From an uncultured Prevotellaceae bacterium (GTDB lineage: Bacteria; Bacteroidota; Bacteroidia; Bacteroidales; Bacteroidaceae), in assembly GCA_900316315.1 (NCBI GenBank), contig ONCK01000004.1:1-64000 (forward strand): a DNA stretch of 64,000 bases, written 5' to 3'. A program made the position numbers and the translations under genes. Below are positions 9,128-18,770 of this stretch, one piece after another. Numbering within the stretch: position 1 is the stretch's first letter; each line of letters opens with the position of its first letter. The notes below the pieces were generated by a model. The model saw only the letters and a list, made by a program, of their open reading frames with translations. It was not told the DNA's origin and did no database searches.

Positions 9128-10669
9128 CTAGTCAAGTTTCTTGAGGAGAGAGGTGATGCTGACCTGATCCTCGATGAGCGATTGCAGTTCGGCGATTTTG
9201 ACGCGCTTTTGCTCCATAGTGTCGCGCAGACGCAGGGTCACGGAGTCATCCTGCAGGGTGTCGTAGTCTACGGTCACGCAGAAAGGCGTACCGATAGCAT
9301 CCTGACGACGATAACGCTTGCCAATGGAGTCCTTCTCGTCATACTTAGTGGTGAAGTGGAAGCGCAGATTCCTGACGATGTCCTGAGCCTTTTCAGCCAA
9401 GCCGTCCTTTTTGACGAGCGGCATCACTGCCAGCTTGATGGGGGCGAGCTGCGGGGGGATGCGGAGCACTGTGCGGGTCTCGCCATTCTCAAGATTCTCT
9501 TCGCAGAAGGAATGGCAGAGTACGCTGAGCACCATACGGTCAACGCCGATGGAGGTCTCTATGTCATAGGGCGTATAGCTCTCCTTGGTTTCTGGATCGA
9601 AGTATTTGATCTGGTGGCCGGAGAACTTTTCGTGCTGCTTCAGGTCATAGTCTGTACGGCTGTGGATACCCTCTACTTCCTTGAATCCGAAGGGCATCAG
9701 GAATTCGATATCGGTGGCGGCGTTGGCATAGTGGGCGAGCTTCTCATGATCATGGAAGCGGTAATTCTCAGCGCCGAAGCCCAGGGCCTGGTGCCACTTC
9801 ATACGGATCTGCTTCCAACGCTCAAACCACTCTTTCTCTGTGCCCGGCTTTACGAAAAATTGCATCTCCATCTGTTCAAACTCTCTCATGCGGAAGATAA
9901 ACTGACGGGCGACAATCTCGTTGCGGAAAGCCTTACCTATCTGCGCGATGCCGAAGGGCAGCTTCATGCGGCCGGTCTTTTGCACGTTGAGGTAATTAAC
10001 GAAGATGCCCTGGGCTGTCTCTGGTCTCAGATAGATGGTGGAGGCGCCATCGGCGGTACTTCCAACTTCCGTCTTAAACATCAGGTTAAACTGCCTTACG
10101 TCCGTCCAATTCTTGGTGCCGCTGATGGGGTCTACTATGCCTTCGTCGAGAATGATTTGCTTGAGCTCCTTGAGATCGGGTCCCTGCATCGCCTTGGTAT
10201 AGCGCTCGTGTAGAGCGTCACGCTTCTTTTGCTCCTCTACGACACGGGGGCTGGTCGTGCGGTATTTGGCTTCGTCAAAGGCATCTCCGAAGCGCTTCTT
10301 TGCCTTGTCGACTTCCTTCTGAATTTTTTCGTCGTACTTGGCAATCTTATCCTCTATGAGGTTGTCGGCTCTGTAGCGCTTCTTGCTGTCGCGGTTGTCA
10401 ATTAGCGGATCGTTGAAAGCATCCACATGGCCGCTGGCCTTCCAGATGGTAGGATGCATGAATATGCTGCTGTCTATGCCCACGATATTCTCGTGTAGGA
10501 GCACCATGCTGTCCCACCAATACTTCTTGATATTGTTCTTGAGTTCTACACCATTTTGTCCATAGTCGTAGACGGCAGCTAGGCCGTCGTATATCTCGCT
10601 GCTGGGGAAAATAAAACCATACTCCTTGCAGTGAGAAACGATCTTTTTGAAGACGTCTTCTTGAGCCAT
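9128..10669 (-). CDS. glyS: Glycyl-tRNA synthetase, single-chain (eukaryote/archaeal type)
   Basis: Charges tRNA-Gly with glycine. At 513 residues it is the alpha-2 class II form, not the bacterial GlyQ/GlyS heterotetramer. Class II elements are visible: an N-terminal motif with GFIFPSSEIYDG, LRPETAQGIFVNYLNV, motif 2 (FRNEIVARQFIFRMREFEQ) and motif 3 with SIGVDRMVL. The C-terminal ~110 residues form the anticodon-binding domain (PIKLAVMPLVKKDGLAEKA). It leads a two-gene unit with the FKBP lipoprotein. A minus-strand -7 box TAACTTTG (forward 10708-10715) lies about 38 nt upstream of the start. Confidence 0.95.
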   Translation of the reverse strand: MAQEDVFKKIVSHCKEYGFIFPSSEIYDGLAAVYDYGQNGVELKNNIKKYWWDSMVLLHENIVGIDSSIFMHPTIWKASGHVDAFNDPLIDNRDSKKRYRADNLIEDKIAKYDEKIQKEVDKAKKRFGDAFDEAKYRTTSPRVVEEQKKRDALHERYTKAMQGPDLKELKQIILDEGIVDPISGTKNWTDVRQFNLMFKTEVGSTADGASTIYLRPETAQGIFVNYLNVQKTGRMKLPFGIAQIGKAFRNEIVARQFIFRMREFEQMEMQFFVKPGTEKEWFERWKQIRMKWHQALGFGAENYRFHDHEKLAHYANAATDIEFLMPFGFKEVEGIHSRTDYDLKQHEKFSGHQIKYFDPETKESYTPYDIETSIGVDRMVLSVLCHSFCEENLENGETRTVLRIPPQLAPIKLAVMPLVKKDGLAEKAQDIVRNLRFHFTTKYDEKDSIGKRYRRQDAIGTPFCVTVDYDTLQDDSVTLRLRDTMEQKRVKIAELQSLIEDQVSITSLLKKLD

Positions 10670-10706
10670 TTTTATAATTATATTATTTGTTTCATTTAAT
10701 ATGGGG

Positions 10707-10865
10707 ACAAAGTTACAAATAAGCGAGCGGAAAGTAGGAAAAAGAAATTGAAAATTTCGTTTTCAGACTTTCCCGAGCGGGAGTAACTTATCCAAAGTTA
10801 CGAACAAACGAAAGGGGAGAGAGAAAAAGAAATTGAGATTTCCATTTTCTCCCCCTCCTCTTTTT
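10707..10865. repeat. Imperfect tandem duplication upstream of glyS
   Basis: Two units of about 80 nt: one starts at ACAAAGTTACAAATAAGCGA (10707) and the other at CCAAAGTTACGAACAAACGA (10792). Each runs through a purine-rich stretch into AAAAAGAAATTGARATTTC and then YTTTTC. Each copy carries the minus-strand -7 box TAACTTTG (forward 10708-10715 and 10793-10800), so glyS may have two start sites. The AAATTGARATTTCCATTTT stretch also resembles the edge of dispersed element B near 26017. Confidence 0.6.
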
Positions 10866-10915
10866 ATGAAGTCCGCTTGCGGGGTTCGGCTTCACCAGAG
10901 TCTGCAGACGCGAGA

Positions 10916-11548
10916 CTAGATATCAAACTTTACTTTTCCGTTGTCATCTACAATGACGCGTACCTCGGCAATAGCCGGTTTGCCGTCGGGTGTTTTCTGA
11001 GAGAAGAAGAGCTGGAAGCTTGTAGACTGCTTACCCTTGACATAGTCACTGTTGAAGTCCTCGTTGCCTGCTGGCACGGACTCTTCAATCTTGTAGTTGT
11101 AGACCGACATGTATTTGCCGTCTTTAGGGATAAGTTTCTTGGCTTGCGCAATTTGGTCAGCGATTTTCTTGCTGTCAAATGTGGCAAGATCAATACCCTT
11201 GACATCCTTGTAGACAGGCGACTCAAATGTCGGAGCAATAGGCTCGGGGTCTCTCACGACCTGAGCGCCCATGACGAGCATCTTTTGGCTATATGCCTTG
11301 TCGTTGGTATTGACGTATTTGATGGTGACTGTCTCGACCTTGTTGCCTTGTGGCTGCGATGTCTCAAACTCCATGTAGTAAATTTTGCAGTCCGTGAGGT
11401 CCACATTCTTTTGGATGAGTTTGATGGCCTCTGCGTAGCCTTTTTCAGAGTCTGCGTCATAGGATGTGCCGCTGATATGGCAACTGGTCATTGCGACCAA
11501 GGTGGTCATCAGGAGGCTGATGAGAGGGAAGATGTGCATTTTTCTCAT
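10916..11548 (-). CDS. Conserved hypothetical lipoprotein
   Basis: Not recognised at family level. The 210 residues start with a clear lipoprotein signal (LVAMTSCHIS, Cys23), so the product is anchored to a membrane facing the periplasm or cell surface. The rest is soluble and mixed alpha/beta with no repeats or catalytic signature. DPEPIAPTFESPVYKD forms a proline-rich linker, and the C-terminal third (AEVRVIVDDNGKVKFDI) has beta character. A minus-strand -7 box TACTTTTG (forward 11584-11591) is 35 nt upstream, so it probably has its own promoter between mutS2 and glyS. Confidence 0.7.
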   Translation of the reverse strand: MRKMHIFPLISLLMTTLVAMTSCHISGTSYDADSEKGYAEAIKLIQKNVDLTDCKIYYMEFETSQPQGNKVETVTIKYVNTNDKAYSQKMLVMGAQVVRDPEPIAPTFESPVYKDVKGIDLATFDSKKIADQIAQAKKLIPKDGKYMSVYNYKIEESVPAGNEDFNSDYVKGKQSTSFQLFFSQKTPDGKPAIAEVRVIVDDNGKVKFDI

Positions 11549-11688
11549 AGCATATTTGGATTTTGTAAAGGGTTACACCAACGCAAAAGTAAGTATTTCA
11601 TCCTGATTGTTGGTCTGTTGCCTGTTAAAAAATGCGCAAGCACCTTTTTTGCCGGACAAATGCTGCCTGAGAGCACATAGAAGTGACC

Positions 11689-14253
11689 TTAAAACTCGAG
11701 TTGTACGACCGTGATGCCTGCGCCGCCGAGCTGTACATGCTCGTCGTGGGCTGAGGCGACCTGGGGTACTGTACGGAGATATTGGCGGATGACTTGGCGC
11801 AGATAGCCTGTGCCTGTACCGTGGAGGATGCGGAGTTGAGGCTCTCCGAGCAGGATGGCGTCTTCGATGAAGTAGGTTACGGCGTTGAGCGCTTCGGTGC
11901 CGTTCATGCCACGGACATCGATTTCTGGCCTGAAGGTGGCTCGCTTGTCGTAGATATTCTCCCGCGTCTGATGGCTGAGCACGTTGACGATAGGCCTGTC
12001 CTCTTTGTCAGGAGCTTGGCTGGCTTGGAGACGATTGAGCTTGACATTGATATGCATGCTGCCCATGGCTACCACGGCACTACTTCCCTTGATTTTCTCA
12101 ATACGTCCGATACCCGTCTGTCCCTTGATGCGGACAAATCCTCCGACTTGCAGCGTGGGCGTGTTGAGTCCGGACGGGGACGTGACGGCCTGCGAGGCGA
12201 CCACGTCAGAAGGTTGTCCCGCTGTCTGTCGCCTATTCTTGTTCTGTTGCTTACGCTGTGTCTGACGGAGCTGTCGCTGGCGTATCTGCTCCATCTTGCG
12301 GTTGATGATGTCGTCAGTCGGCTTTGTCTCGGCAGAGATATCCTGGCGGTACTCCTCAAGGCTTTGGCGTGCTTCCTTAGTCTTTTCTTTCTGTGCCTGA
12401 GCCTCACGGATAGTGCGGATAGTGTTTTCTATCTTTTTGTTGCTCTCTTTGAGCATAGAGGCCGCTTGTTCCTTAGCCTCCTGGATGACATCCTTGCGCT
12501 TCTGACTGAGACTGCTGAGGTCCGCCTCGTAGCGGGTAATGAGGTCATCGAGGTGTTTCTCCTTCTGGTGGACGGCCTGTCTCTTGTTTTCCCAGTACCG
12601 CTTGTCGCGTACGATATCCTGCAGATATTTGTCGCTCTGGATATAGTCTGAACCCACCGTCTCGGCAGCCTCGGTGATGACCTCCTGAGGCAGACCTATC
12701 TTGCGGGCAATCTCGATAGCGAAGCTACTGCCAGGCATTCCGATCTGAAGCTGAAAGAGCGGTTGCATTTCTTGTCTGTCATAGAGCATGGCGCCATTGA
12801 CGATGCCTTGGTGCTCCTGCGCGAAGTATTTGAGATTTTGGTAGTGGGTTGTGATGATGCCCCAAGTGCCGCTGTCGAGCAGACGATGGAGCATGGCCTG
12901 GGCGATGGCCGCGCCTATTTGAGGCTCCGTGCCGCTGCCCATCTCGTCAATGAGAATAAGGCTGCGTGGGCCGGCTTGTTTCATCATCACCTTCATATTG
13001 TACAGATGTCCGCTGTAGGTGGAGAGCTCGTCGGTGATACTCTGCTGGTCGCCAATGTCGATCATGATGCTATCAAAGAGACCTACTTTTGAACTCTCTG
13101 CGACAGGTATGCTCAGACCGCATTGTACCATATACTGTAGTAGGCCGGCCGTAGAGAGTGTTACGGATTTTCCGCCAGCATTGGGACCCGAGATGAGCAG
13201 GATGCGCGCTTCTTGGTCGAGGCGGATATCCAGGGGAGTCATATGCTTGCCTCGCTTGACCATCGTGCGCTCCAGAAGGGGGTGTACGGCTTTGTGCCAA
13301 TCGATAAGTGGCTGATCGATGATGTCAGGTTCCACGGCGTCCATGTGGTCGGCCAGTATGCTCTTGGCCCGTATGAAGTCTATCTTGCCCAAGAAGGTGT
13401 AAGAATAGAGTATCGTCTCTACATGAGGTCTGATGGTGTCAGTCAGATGCAGAAGTATCTGAATGATGATGCGCTGCTCCTCAGCCTCCAGCAGGCGTAT
13501 CCTGTTGTTGGCCTCGACGACGGCCTCAGGCTCGATAAAGACAGTCTTGCCGGTGGCCGACTCATCGTGGACGATACCCTTAATCTTGCGCTTGTAACTC
13601 GGCGTAGTGGGGATAACCATGCGCCCGTCGCGGAGTGTGGGCGCTGCATCCTGCGGGGCAAATCCGTCCTCCTGCGCCTTGTGCAGGATGCTTCGGAGCG
13701 TAGTACCAATGGTCTTGCGTGTGGAAGCCAGAGAGAGACGTACCCGTTGAAGTTCGGGAGAGGCGTCGTCGCGCATCTTGCCAAACTTGTTGAGCACTCG
13801 GTCTATGCTGTCTACGATATGAGGAAAGGTCAGAATCTCCTTGGTCAGCGCGTAGAGGGCAGGGTAGCGGGCAGAGACGGAGGCGTCACCGTCCTCAGAG
13901 TCGCTTTCCTCAGCCTCGTCGGGTGTCAGAAAACGGACAATCTCCGAGATAGTTGTCAGGCTCTGCTTGAGCGCAAAGAGTTCGCTTTCGTCCAGATAGC
14001 TCCCCTTGAGCTGTATACGGACGAGGGCGCTTCGCATGTCCAGAAAATTCTCGTCGGGAAATCCGTCTTCTTCCTCCATAATATGGCGAAACTCTCTCAC
14101 TTGCTCCAGCTGCTCGCGGATCGCCTGCAAATGGGTAGAGGGCGCGATGCTGTCCACCATATCTGAGCCCAGCGTAGAGAGACAACGCCCTTTGAGCGCC
14201 GTGCGTATATCGGTGAAGCCGATTTTGGCTTCAAAATTGCTTGGATAAATCAT
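11689..14253 (-). CDS. mutS2: MutS2 family endonuclease/ATPase
   Basis: MutS-related ATPase with a Smr nuclease domain; family members suppress recombination or act on collided ribosomes. The 854 residues contain a MutS-like core and clamp, the ATPase domain with Walker A GPNAGGKSVT, Walker B LILIDEMGSGTEP and ITTHYQNLK, a long coiled coil (ERKRDVIQEA-like stretch to EEYRQD), a basic Gln-rich linker (RQRQLRQTQRKQQNKNRR) and a C-terminal Smr domain (DVRGMNGTEAL, LRILHGTGTGYL). The start at 14253 (MIYPSNFEAKIGF) matches family N-termini better than a Met six codons upstream. A minus-strand TACCTTTG at forward 14258-14265 is so close that the mRNA may be leaderless. Confidence 0.93.
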   Translation of the reverse strand: MIYPSNFEAKIGFTDIRTALKGRCLSTLGSDMVDSIAPSTHLQAIREQLEQVREFRHIMEEEDGFPDENFLDMRSALVRIQLKGSYLDESELFALKQSLTTISEIVRFLTPDEAEESDSEDGDASVSARYPALYALTKEILTFPHIVDSIDRVLNKFGKMRDDASPELQRVRLSLASTRKTIGTTLRSILHKAQEDGFAPQDAAPTLRDGRMVIPTTPSYKRKIKGIVHDESATGKTVFIEPEAVVEANNRIRLLEAEEQRIIIQILLHLTDTIRPHVETILYSYTFLGKIDFIRAKSILADHMDAVEPDIIDQPLIDWHKAVHPLLERTMVKRGKHMTPLDIRLDQEARILLISGPNAGGKSVTLSTAGLLQYMVQCGLSIPVAESSKVGLFDSIMIDIGDQQSITDELSTYSGHLYNMKVMMKQAGPRSLILIDEMGSGTEPQIGAAIAQAMLHRLLDSGTWGIITTHYQNLKYFAQEHQGIVNGAMLYDRQEMQPLFQLQIGMPGSSFAIEIARKIGLPQEVITEAAETVGSDYIQSDKYLQDIVRDKRYWENKRQAVHQKEKHLDDLITRYEADLSSLSQKRKDVIQEAKEQAASMLKESNKKIENTIRTIREAQAQKEKTKEARQSLEEYRQDISAETKPTDDIINRKMEQIRQRQLRQTQRKQQNKNRRQTAGQPSDVVASQAVTSPSGLNTPTLQVGGFVRIKGQTGIGRIEKIKGSSAVVAMGSMHINVKLNRLQASQAPDKEDRPIVNVLSHQTRENIYDKRATFRPEIDVRGMNGTEALNAVTYFIEDAILLGEPQLRILHGTGTGYLRQVIRQYLRTVPQVASAHDEHVQLGGAGITVVQLEF

Positions 14254-14532
14254 GACGCAAAGGTACAACAAATATCATTAGGTTGCTCTACTTCTCCTCA
14301 GCCTCCTATCAAATATTGACCGATCAGTGACCGGCTGCCACGGTATGCGGTGTCACGACGGTGCGGTCCGGTCTTGTTATGCGATAGGATGGGGAAGAGC
14401 TTTTGGGCGGAGATGCTGCGTCTTGTCAAGGATGTCAGGTGGAACAAAAAAGAGGTGGGCATGCTTTCCCATTTCAGTAAAATCTGTCACACAATCAGTT
14501 ATAAGTATACATTAGACCGCTGAGAAGTGCTG

Positions 14533-14540
14533 TAATTTTG
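14533..14540 (+). promoter_or_regulatory. -7 box of the aldo/keto reductase operon
   Basis: TAATTTTG lies 36 nt before the start codon in the divergent gap shared with mutS2 (14254-14576). The -33 region is weak. Nothing else is recognisable in this gap. Confidence 0.45.
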
Positions 14541-14576
14541 CATCGTCAAAAAATATAACTTAAAACGAATAAGACA

Positions 14577-15422
14577 ATGCAATACGTAAAGTTAAGAAAC
14601 GGCCTTCAGATGCCGCAACTGGGTTATGGAGTCTACCAAGTGTCGCCTGACGAGGCTGAACGCTGTGTGAGTGAAGCCCTGAGTGTCGGCTACCGCATGA
14701 TCGACACTGCTCAGGCATATCACAATGAGGAGGGAGTCGGTGCCGCCGTCAGCAAGAGCGGACTCAAGCGTGAGGACGTATTTATCGTGTCCAAGGTATG
14801 GATATCCAATTACGGCTATGAGCGCGCCAAGGCCAGTATCGATGCTTCGCTGGAGCGTCTGCAGATCGACTATTTGGACCTGATGCTCCTCCATCAGCCT
14901 TTCTGCGATCGCTATGGCGCATACCGTGCTCTTGAAGAGGCTTACAAGGAAGGCAAACTCAAGGCTATTGGTGTGTCCAACTTCTTTCCTGACCATTTCA
15001 TTGATCTCGCGTCCAATGTGGAGATTCCTCCGATGGTCAATCAGGTGGAGACTCACGTATTTGATCAGGAAGTACAGCCGCAAAAGTATATGGAGGAGTT
15101 CGGTTGCCAGATCATGGCCTGGGCTCCACTGGCCGAAGGTCGCAACGGACTGTTTACCCATCCTGTCCTGACTGAGATAGGCAAGGCTCATGAGAAGTCG
15201 GTCGCCCAGGTCGCCCTGCGCTTCCTCCTGCAGCGAGGCGTAGTAATTATTCCCAAGTCCACGCACAAGGAGCGTATGGTCGAGAACCTCAATATCTTCG
15301 ATTTCCAGTTGTCCGACGACGAGATGCAGGAAATCGGTAAGCTGGATACAGGACGCAGCCTCTTCTTTGACCATCACGACGGAGAGGTAACCAAGATGTT
15401 TATGGGATGGCGCAATCTTTAA
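14577..15422 (+). CDS. Aldo/keto reductase (2,5-diketogluconate reductase-like)
   Basis: NADPH-dependent cytoplasmic carbonyl reductase of the AKR superfamily. The 281 residues form a TIM barrel with all four catalytic positions: Asp and Tyr in YRMIDTAQAYHNE, Lys in VFIVSKVWI and His in LDLMLLHQPF. The cofactor end has VVIIPKSTHKERMVENL, the phosphate-binding pattern for NADPH. It resembles the 2,5-diketo-D-gluconic acid reductase branch, but the real substrate is unknown. The flavodoxin lipoprotein starts 12 nt later, suggesting a two-gene redox unit. A/T-rich leader, no Shine-Dalgarno. Confidence 0.9.
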   Translation: MQYVKLRNGLQMPQLGYGVYQVSPDEAERCVSEALSVGYRMIDTAQAYHNEEGVGAAVSKSGLKREDVFIVSKVWISNYGYERAKASIDASLERLQIDYLDLMLLHQPFCDRYGAYRALEEAYKEGKLKAIGVSNFFPDHFIDLASNVEIPPMVNQVETHVFDQEVQPQKYMEEFGCQIMAWAPLAEGRNGLFTHPVLTEIGKAHEKSVAQVALRFLLQRGVVIIPKSTHKERMVENLNIFDFQLSDDEMQEIGKLDTGRSLFFDHHDGEVTKMFMGWRNL

Positions 15423-15434
15423 TCCGGCAAGGCC

Positions 15435-16004
15435 ATGAGACGTTTATGCCTTTTGCTTGCAGCGCTGATGGCTGTCAGTCTCAGTGCTTGCTCACAGCCT
15501 TCAGGACGCGCTGTCGATACCAAATCTGACAAGATGAAATCACTTGTAGCCTATTTTTCTGCCACAGGCACCACGGAGGATGCTGCTCTCAAGTTGGCCG
15601 AAGCTGCTGGTGCAGACACCTTCAGAATAGCGCCTCTCCAGCCTTATACCTCTGCCGACCTCGACTGGAGAAACGCCCACTCCCGCAGTACGGTGGAGAT
15701 GAAGAACAGGCAGAGTCGCCCAGCTATCGTGGACAAGACGCTCGACCTCAGCAAATACAGTACCGTGTACATCGGATTTCCGATATGGTGGTATACGGCC
15801 CCCACTATCATCAATACATTTCTGGATACCTACGATTTGCAAGGGAAGGCCATCATTCTCTTTGCTACATCAGGAGGCAGCACGCCCCAGAAGGCCCTGA
15901 CCGAACTCCGTGCCGCTTATCCTCAGCTTTACTTCAAATCCGCAGTTCTGCTCAATAATGCCTCCGATGAGGCGCTGAGCCGTTTGGTCAAGCAGTCCAA
16001 ATAG
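15435..16004 (+). CDS. Flavodoxin-domain lipoprotein
   Basis: Predicted FMN-binding protein outside the cytoplasm. The 189 residues begin with a lipoprotein signal (VSLSACSQ, Cys19), then a flavodoxin fold of the Flavodoxin_4 type. LVAYFSATGTTEDAA is the FMN phosphate loop, IGFPIWWYTAPTIINTF the conserved isoalloxazine-contacting segment, and LFATSGGSTPQKAL follows. An exported flavodoxin is unusual but recurs in Bacteroidetes next to aldo/keto reductases. It probably shares a transcript with the gene 12 nt upstream. How it would obtain reducing equivalents in the periplasm cannot be told from here. Confidence 0.85.
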   Translation: MRRLCLLLAALMAVSLSACSQPSGRAVDTKSDKMKSLVAYFSATGTTEDAALKLAEAAGADTFRIAPLQPYTSADLDWRNAHSRSTVEMKNRQSRPAIVDKTLDLSKYSTVYIGFPIWWYTAPTIINTFLDTYDLQGKAIILFATSGGSTPQKALTELRAAYPQLYFKSAVLLNNASDEALSRLVKQSK

Positions 16005-16044
16005 CGCATACATACGACATTTTAGCCGTCACCATATATTTAAG

Positions 16045-16082
16045 AAGCCTGACTCGGCGGAGAGACCGAGTCAGGCCTCTTG
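16045..16082 (+). terminator. Hairpin terminator after the flavodoxin gene
   Basis: Perfect 11-bp G+C-rich stem GCCTGACTCGG / CCGAGTCAGGC (16047-16057 and 16066-16076) with an 8-nt loop, followed by the T-containing CTCTTGTGTG. It lies 42 nt after the stop codon. The T-tract is weak, but position and stem favour a terminator. Confidence 0.65.
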
Positions 16083-16246
16083 TGTGTAACGGAGGACTTG
16101 TCCGGAGTTTCCTAAAGCGGAATGTTTTACAGGGGCAGGCGAGACAAAAGAAAGGTGTGACTGCTCTTTTATATGTCAGTAAATGGGGCTTTAGACATGA
16201 AAATGATTATATTTGCATCGCAGAATAGACTAAAATAAGCCTCATA

Positions 16247-18517
16247 ATGATAAGACGTACCATTATCCTAGGCATCGCAGCCCTGCTTGCCGTCCAAGCA
16301 ATAGGTCAGAGCGAAGCCGCAATGAATCAGTTCATTGACAATCTGATGGCAAAGATGACTTTGCGGGAGAAAATCGGTCAACTCAATCTCAATTCCATTG
16401 GACGCAACAGTACGGGAACTTTTCAGAATTCCGATGCTGAGCAGAAAATTAAGGCCGGAGATCTCGGCGGCATACTCAATGTGTGCGGCGCTGAGGCCGT
16501 TCGCGAGTATCAGAAACTGGCCGTCAAACAGAGCCGTCTGGGTATCCCCCTTCTCACTGGCCTCGATGTGGTACACGGATACAAGACTATCCTCCCCATA
16601 CCTCTGGCCCAAGCTTGTTCATGGGATACTGCAGCAATTTGTCGTGGGGCAGAAGTGGCCGCTGAGGAGTGTACGGCCGACGGAATTAACTGGAACTATA
16701 GCCCGATGGTTGACGTGAGCGCTGAGATACGCTGGGGACGCGTGGCTGAGGGCAATGGCGAAGACCCCTTCCTCTCCGGTATCATCGCCGCCACACTTGT
16801 GAAAGGCTATCAGGGAAATGAGCCCGGCCAATACCGTCTGTTGTCCTGCGTCAAACACTATGCCGGCTACGGCGCCAGCGAGGCAGGGCGAGATTACAAT
16901 ATGGTCGACATCAGTCGGGTAATGCTTTACAACCGTTATCTCAATCCCTACAAAGCCGCAGTCAAGGCGGGCGTAGGCAGCGTCATGTCGAGCTTCAATC
17001 TCATTGAGGGGGAGAGCTCTACGCAAAACAAATGGCTGCTGACCGACGTCTTGCGCGACCAGTGGGGCTTCAAGGGCTTCCTCGTCACCGACTACGGCAC
17101 AATCAATGAGAATGTCCGCAACGGCATGGGCACCCAGTATGAGACTGCTGTCAATGCTTTCAATGCCGGTACCGATATGGACATGTGCTGCGATGCTTTT
17201 GTCAAGCACCTCGCTGAGGCAGTTAAGCGCGGGGACGTGAAGGAGAGTGACATTGATACCGCTTGTCGTCGCGTACTCGTGGCCAAGTACAAGCTGGGCC
17301 TCTTCCGTGATCCTTATAAGTTCTGCCGCCCCAAGGACTACAAACGGGTCGTCTACTCTAAGGAGCACCGTGAGGTCGCCCGTCAGTTGGCAGCAGAGTC
17401 TTTCGTTCTACTTCGCAACGAGGGGAACCTGCTTCCTCTGAGTAAGAACCAAAAGATAGCGCTCATTGGCCCCTTGGGCGACAGCAAACGCAACCTTATT
17501 GGCTGCTGGAGTGCCAATGACGAGCCCGACAGCTATATCTCGCTTTACCAGGCTATGCAGGAGGCTGTCAAGGGACATGGCAGTGTGACCTGCGCCCAGG
17601 GAAGCAATGTCTCCGACAATACTGAGGTCAACAAGGCTGTCGGGTATCGCGGACGTGCGATATCTGTAGGCGACAATGACCAGCTCAAGAACGAGGCACT
17701 CCGTCTTGCGCGCGAGGCCGACGTCATCGTGTGTGCCATGGGCGAAGGATCAGAAATGACGGGCGAGAGCGCAAGTCTGGCTAATCCCCAGCTTGGTGGT
17801 CCGCAGCGCCGTCTGCTTGAGGCTTTGCTACAACTTCACAAACCCTTGGTGCTGCTCAATTTTGCTGGGCGTCCGACCATCATGAAGTGGGAGAGCGAGC
17901 ATGTGCCGGCTATTCTCCAAGTCTGGTTTGGCGGTAGTGAAGCTGGCGCAGCCATTTGCGATGTTCTCTTCGGTGACAAGGTCCCCACAGGCAAACTGGT
18001 CAACACCTTCCCCCAGCAGCTCGGACAAGTGCCGATGTACTACAATCATATTAGCACCGGCCGACCGGTGAGCGAGACCAACAAAGGCTTCAAACGCTAC
18101 TCTAGCAATTATATTGATGTCACCAATGCTCCGGTCTATCCCTTCGGCTACGGCCTGAGCTATACGACTTACCATTACAGCGCTCCGACCCTCAGCGCTC
18201 CTGAGATGAGTCTCGATGGTAAAGTCACCGCAAGCGTCACCGTGACCAATACGGGACAGCGCGACGGCGACGAGATCGTGCAGCTCTACATCCACGACCT
18301 TGCAGCCCATATCGCACGACCTGTACGCGAACTCAAGGGCTTCCGTCGCATCCATCTCAAAGCCGGGGAGAGTCAGACCGTACAGTTCGAGCTTGACCGC
18401 TCGCTGCTCGAGTACTTTGACCGCGAAGGCAACGCCCAACTGGAGCCCGGAGAAGTCAAGATCTACATTGGTCCCAATAGCCGGGATACTCAGGAAACCA
18501 GTCTCATGCTCCGGTAG
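16247..18517 (+). CDS. bglX: GH3 family beta-glucosidase (BglX-like), exported
   Basis: Removes terminal beta-linked glucose or xylose from oligosaccharides, probably in the periplasm. The 756 residues show a signal peptide (ending near IGQSEA, residue 24), the GH3 N-terminal barrel, the GH3 C-terminal domain (FVLLRNEGNLLPL; DVIVCAMGEGSEMTGE) and a terminal fibronectin-III-like domain (TNTGQRDGDEIVQLYI; PVRELKGF). The nucleophile is Asp282 in GFLVTDYGT; this TDY form replaces the commoner SDW. KHYAGYGASEAGRDYN is the substrate-binding loop. A -7 box TATATTTG lies at 16208-16215. It is not linked to SusC/D genes, so the glycan it serves is open. Confidence 0.93.
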   Translation: MIRRTIILGIAALLAVQAIGQSEAAMNQFIDNLMAKMTLREKIGQLNLNSIGRNSTGTFQNSDAEQKIKAGDLGGILNVCGAEAVREYQKLAVKQSRLGIPLLTGLDVVHGYKTILPIPLAQACSWDTAAICRGAEVAAEECTADGINWNYSPMVDVSAEIRWGRVAEGNGEDPFLSGIIAATLVKGYQGNEPGQYRLLSCVKHYAGYGASEAGRDYNMVDISRVMLYNRYLNPYKAAVKAGVGSVMSSFNLIEGESSTQNKWLLTDVLRDQWGFKGFLVTDYGTINENVRNGMGTQYETAVNAFNAGTDMDMCCDAFVKHLAEAVKRGDVKESDIDTACRRVLVAKYKLGLFRDPYKFCRPKDYKRVVYSKEHREVARQLAAESFVLLRNEGNLLPLSKNQKIALIGPLGDSKRNLIGCWSANDEPDSYISLYQAMQEAVKGHGSVTCAQGSNVSDNTEVNKAVGYRGRAISVGDNDQLKNEALRLAREADVIVCAMGEGSEMTGESASLANPQLGGPQRRLLEALLQLHKPLVLLNFAGRPTIMKWESEHVPAILQVWFGGSEAGAAICDVLFGDKVPTGKLVNTFPQQLGQVPMYYNHISTGRPVSETNKGFKRYSSNYIDVTNAPVYPFGYGLSYTTYHYSAPTLSAPEMSLDGKVTASVTVTNTGQRDGDEIVQLYIHDLAAHIARPVRELKGFRRIHLKAGESQTVQFELDRSLLEYFDREGNAQLEPGEVKIYIGPNSRDTQETSLMLR

Positions 18518-18770
18518 ACCCGCGCCCGTGATGCCGGAAAATTTCTCCGTTTCTTGTACAACAGAAGCTCTGCAACTCTTATAAACCTTGTCTGGTTGGT
18601 AAAGTTTACACATCTGGGTGGCCGAAGCCGCGTATACGCCCTACCTAAGTCTTCAGCAGTTACGATGGAGCGGAGAGTCTGTATGGTTACTTTCCGAACC
18701 GTCTTCTGGCAGACTGCGTTCCTCCTGTGGCATGTGCCGAAGCGTTAGCGTCAAAAAATTGTCCTATAAA

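Noticed and set aside
8906-10213. Plus-strand open frame of 435 codons
   Set aside because: It lies antisense to glyS and the FKBP gene, both of which have clear family motifs; the translation resembles nothing and arises from their codon bias.
13213-14166. Plus-strand open frame of 317 codons
   Set aside because: Antisense to mutS2; no start context or homology.
14577-18517. Polysaccharide utilisation locus including the GH3 enzyme
   Set aside because: No SusC/SusD-like genes or regulator are present, and a terminator separates the GH3 gene from the reductase pair.
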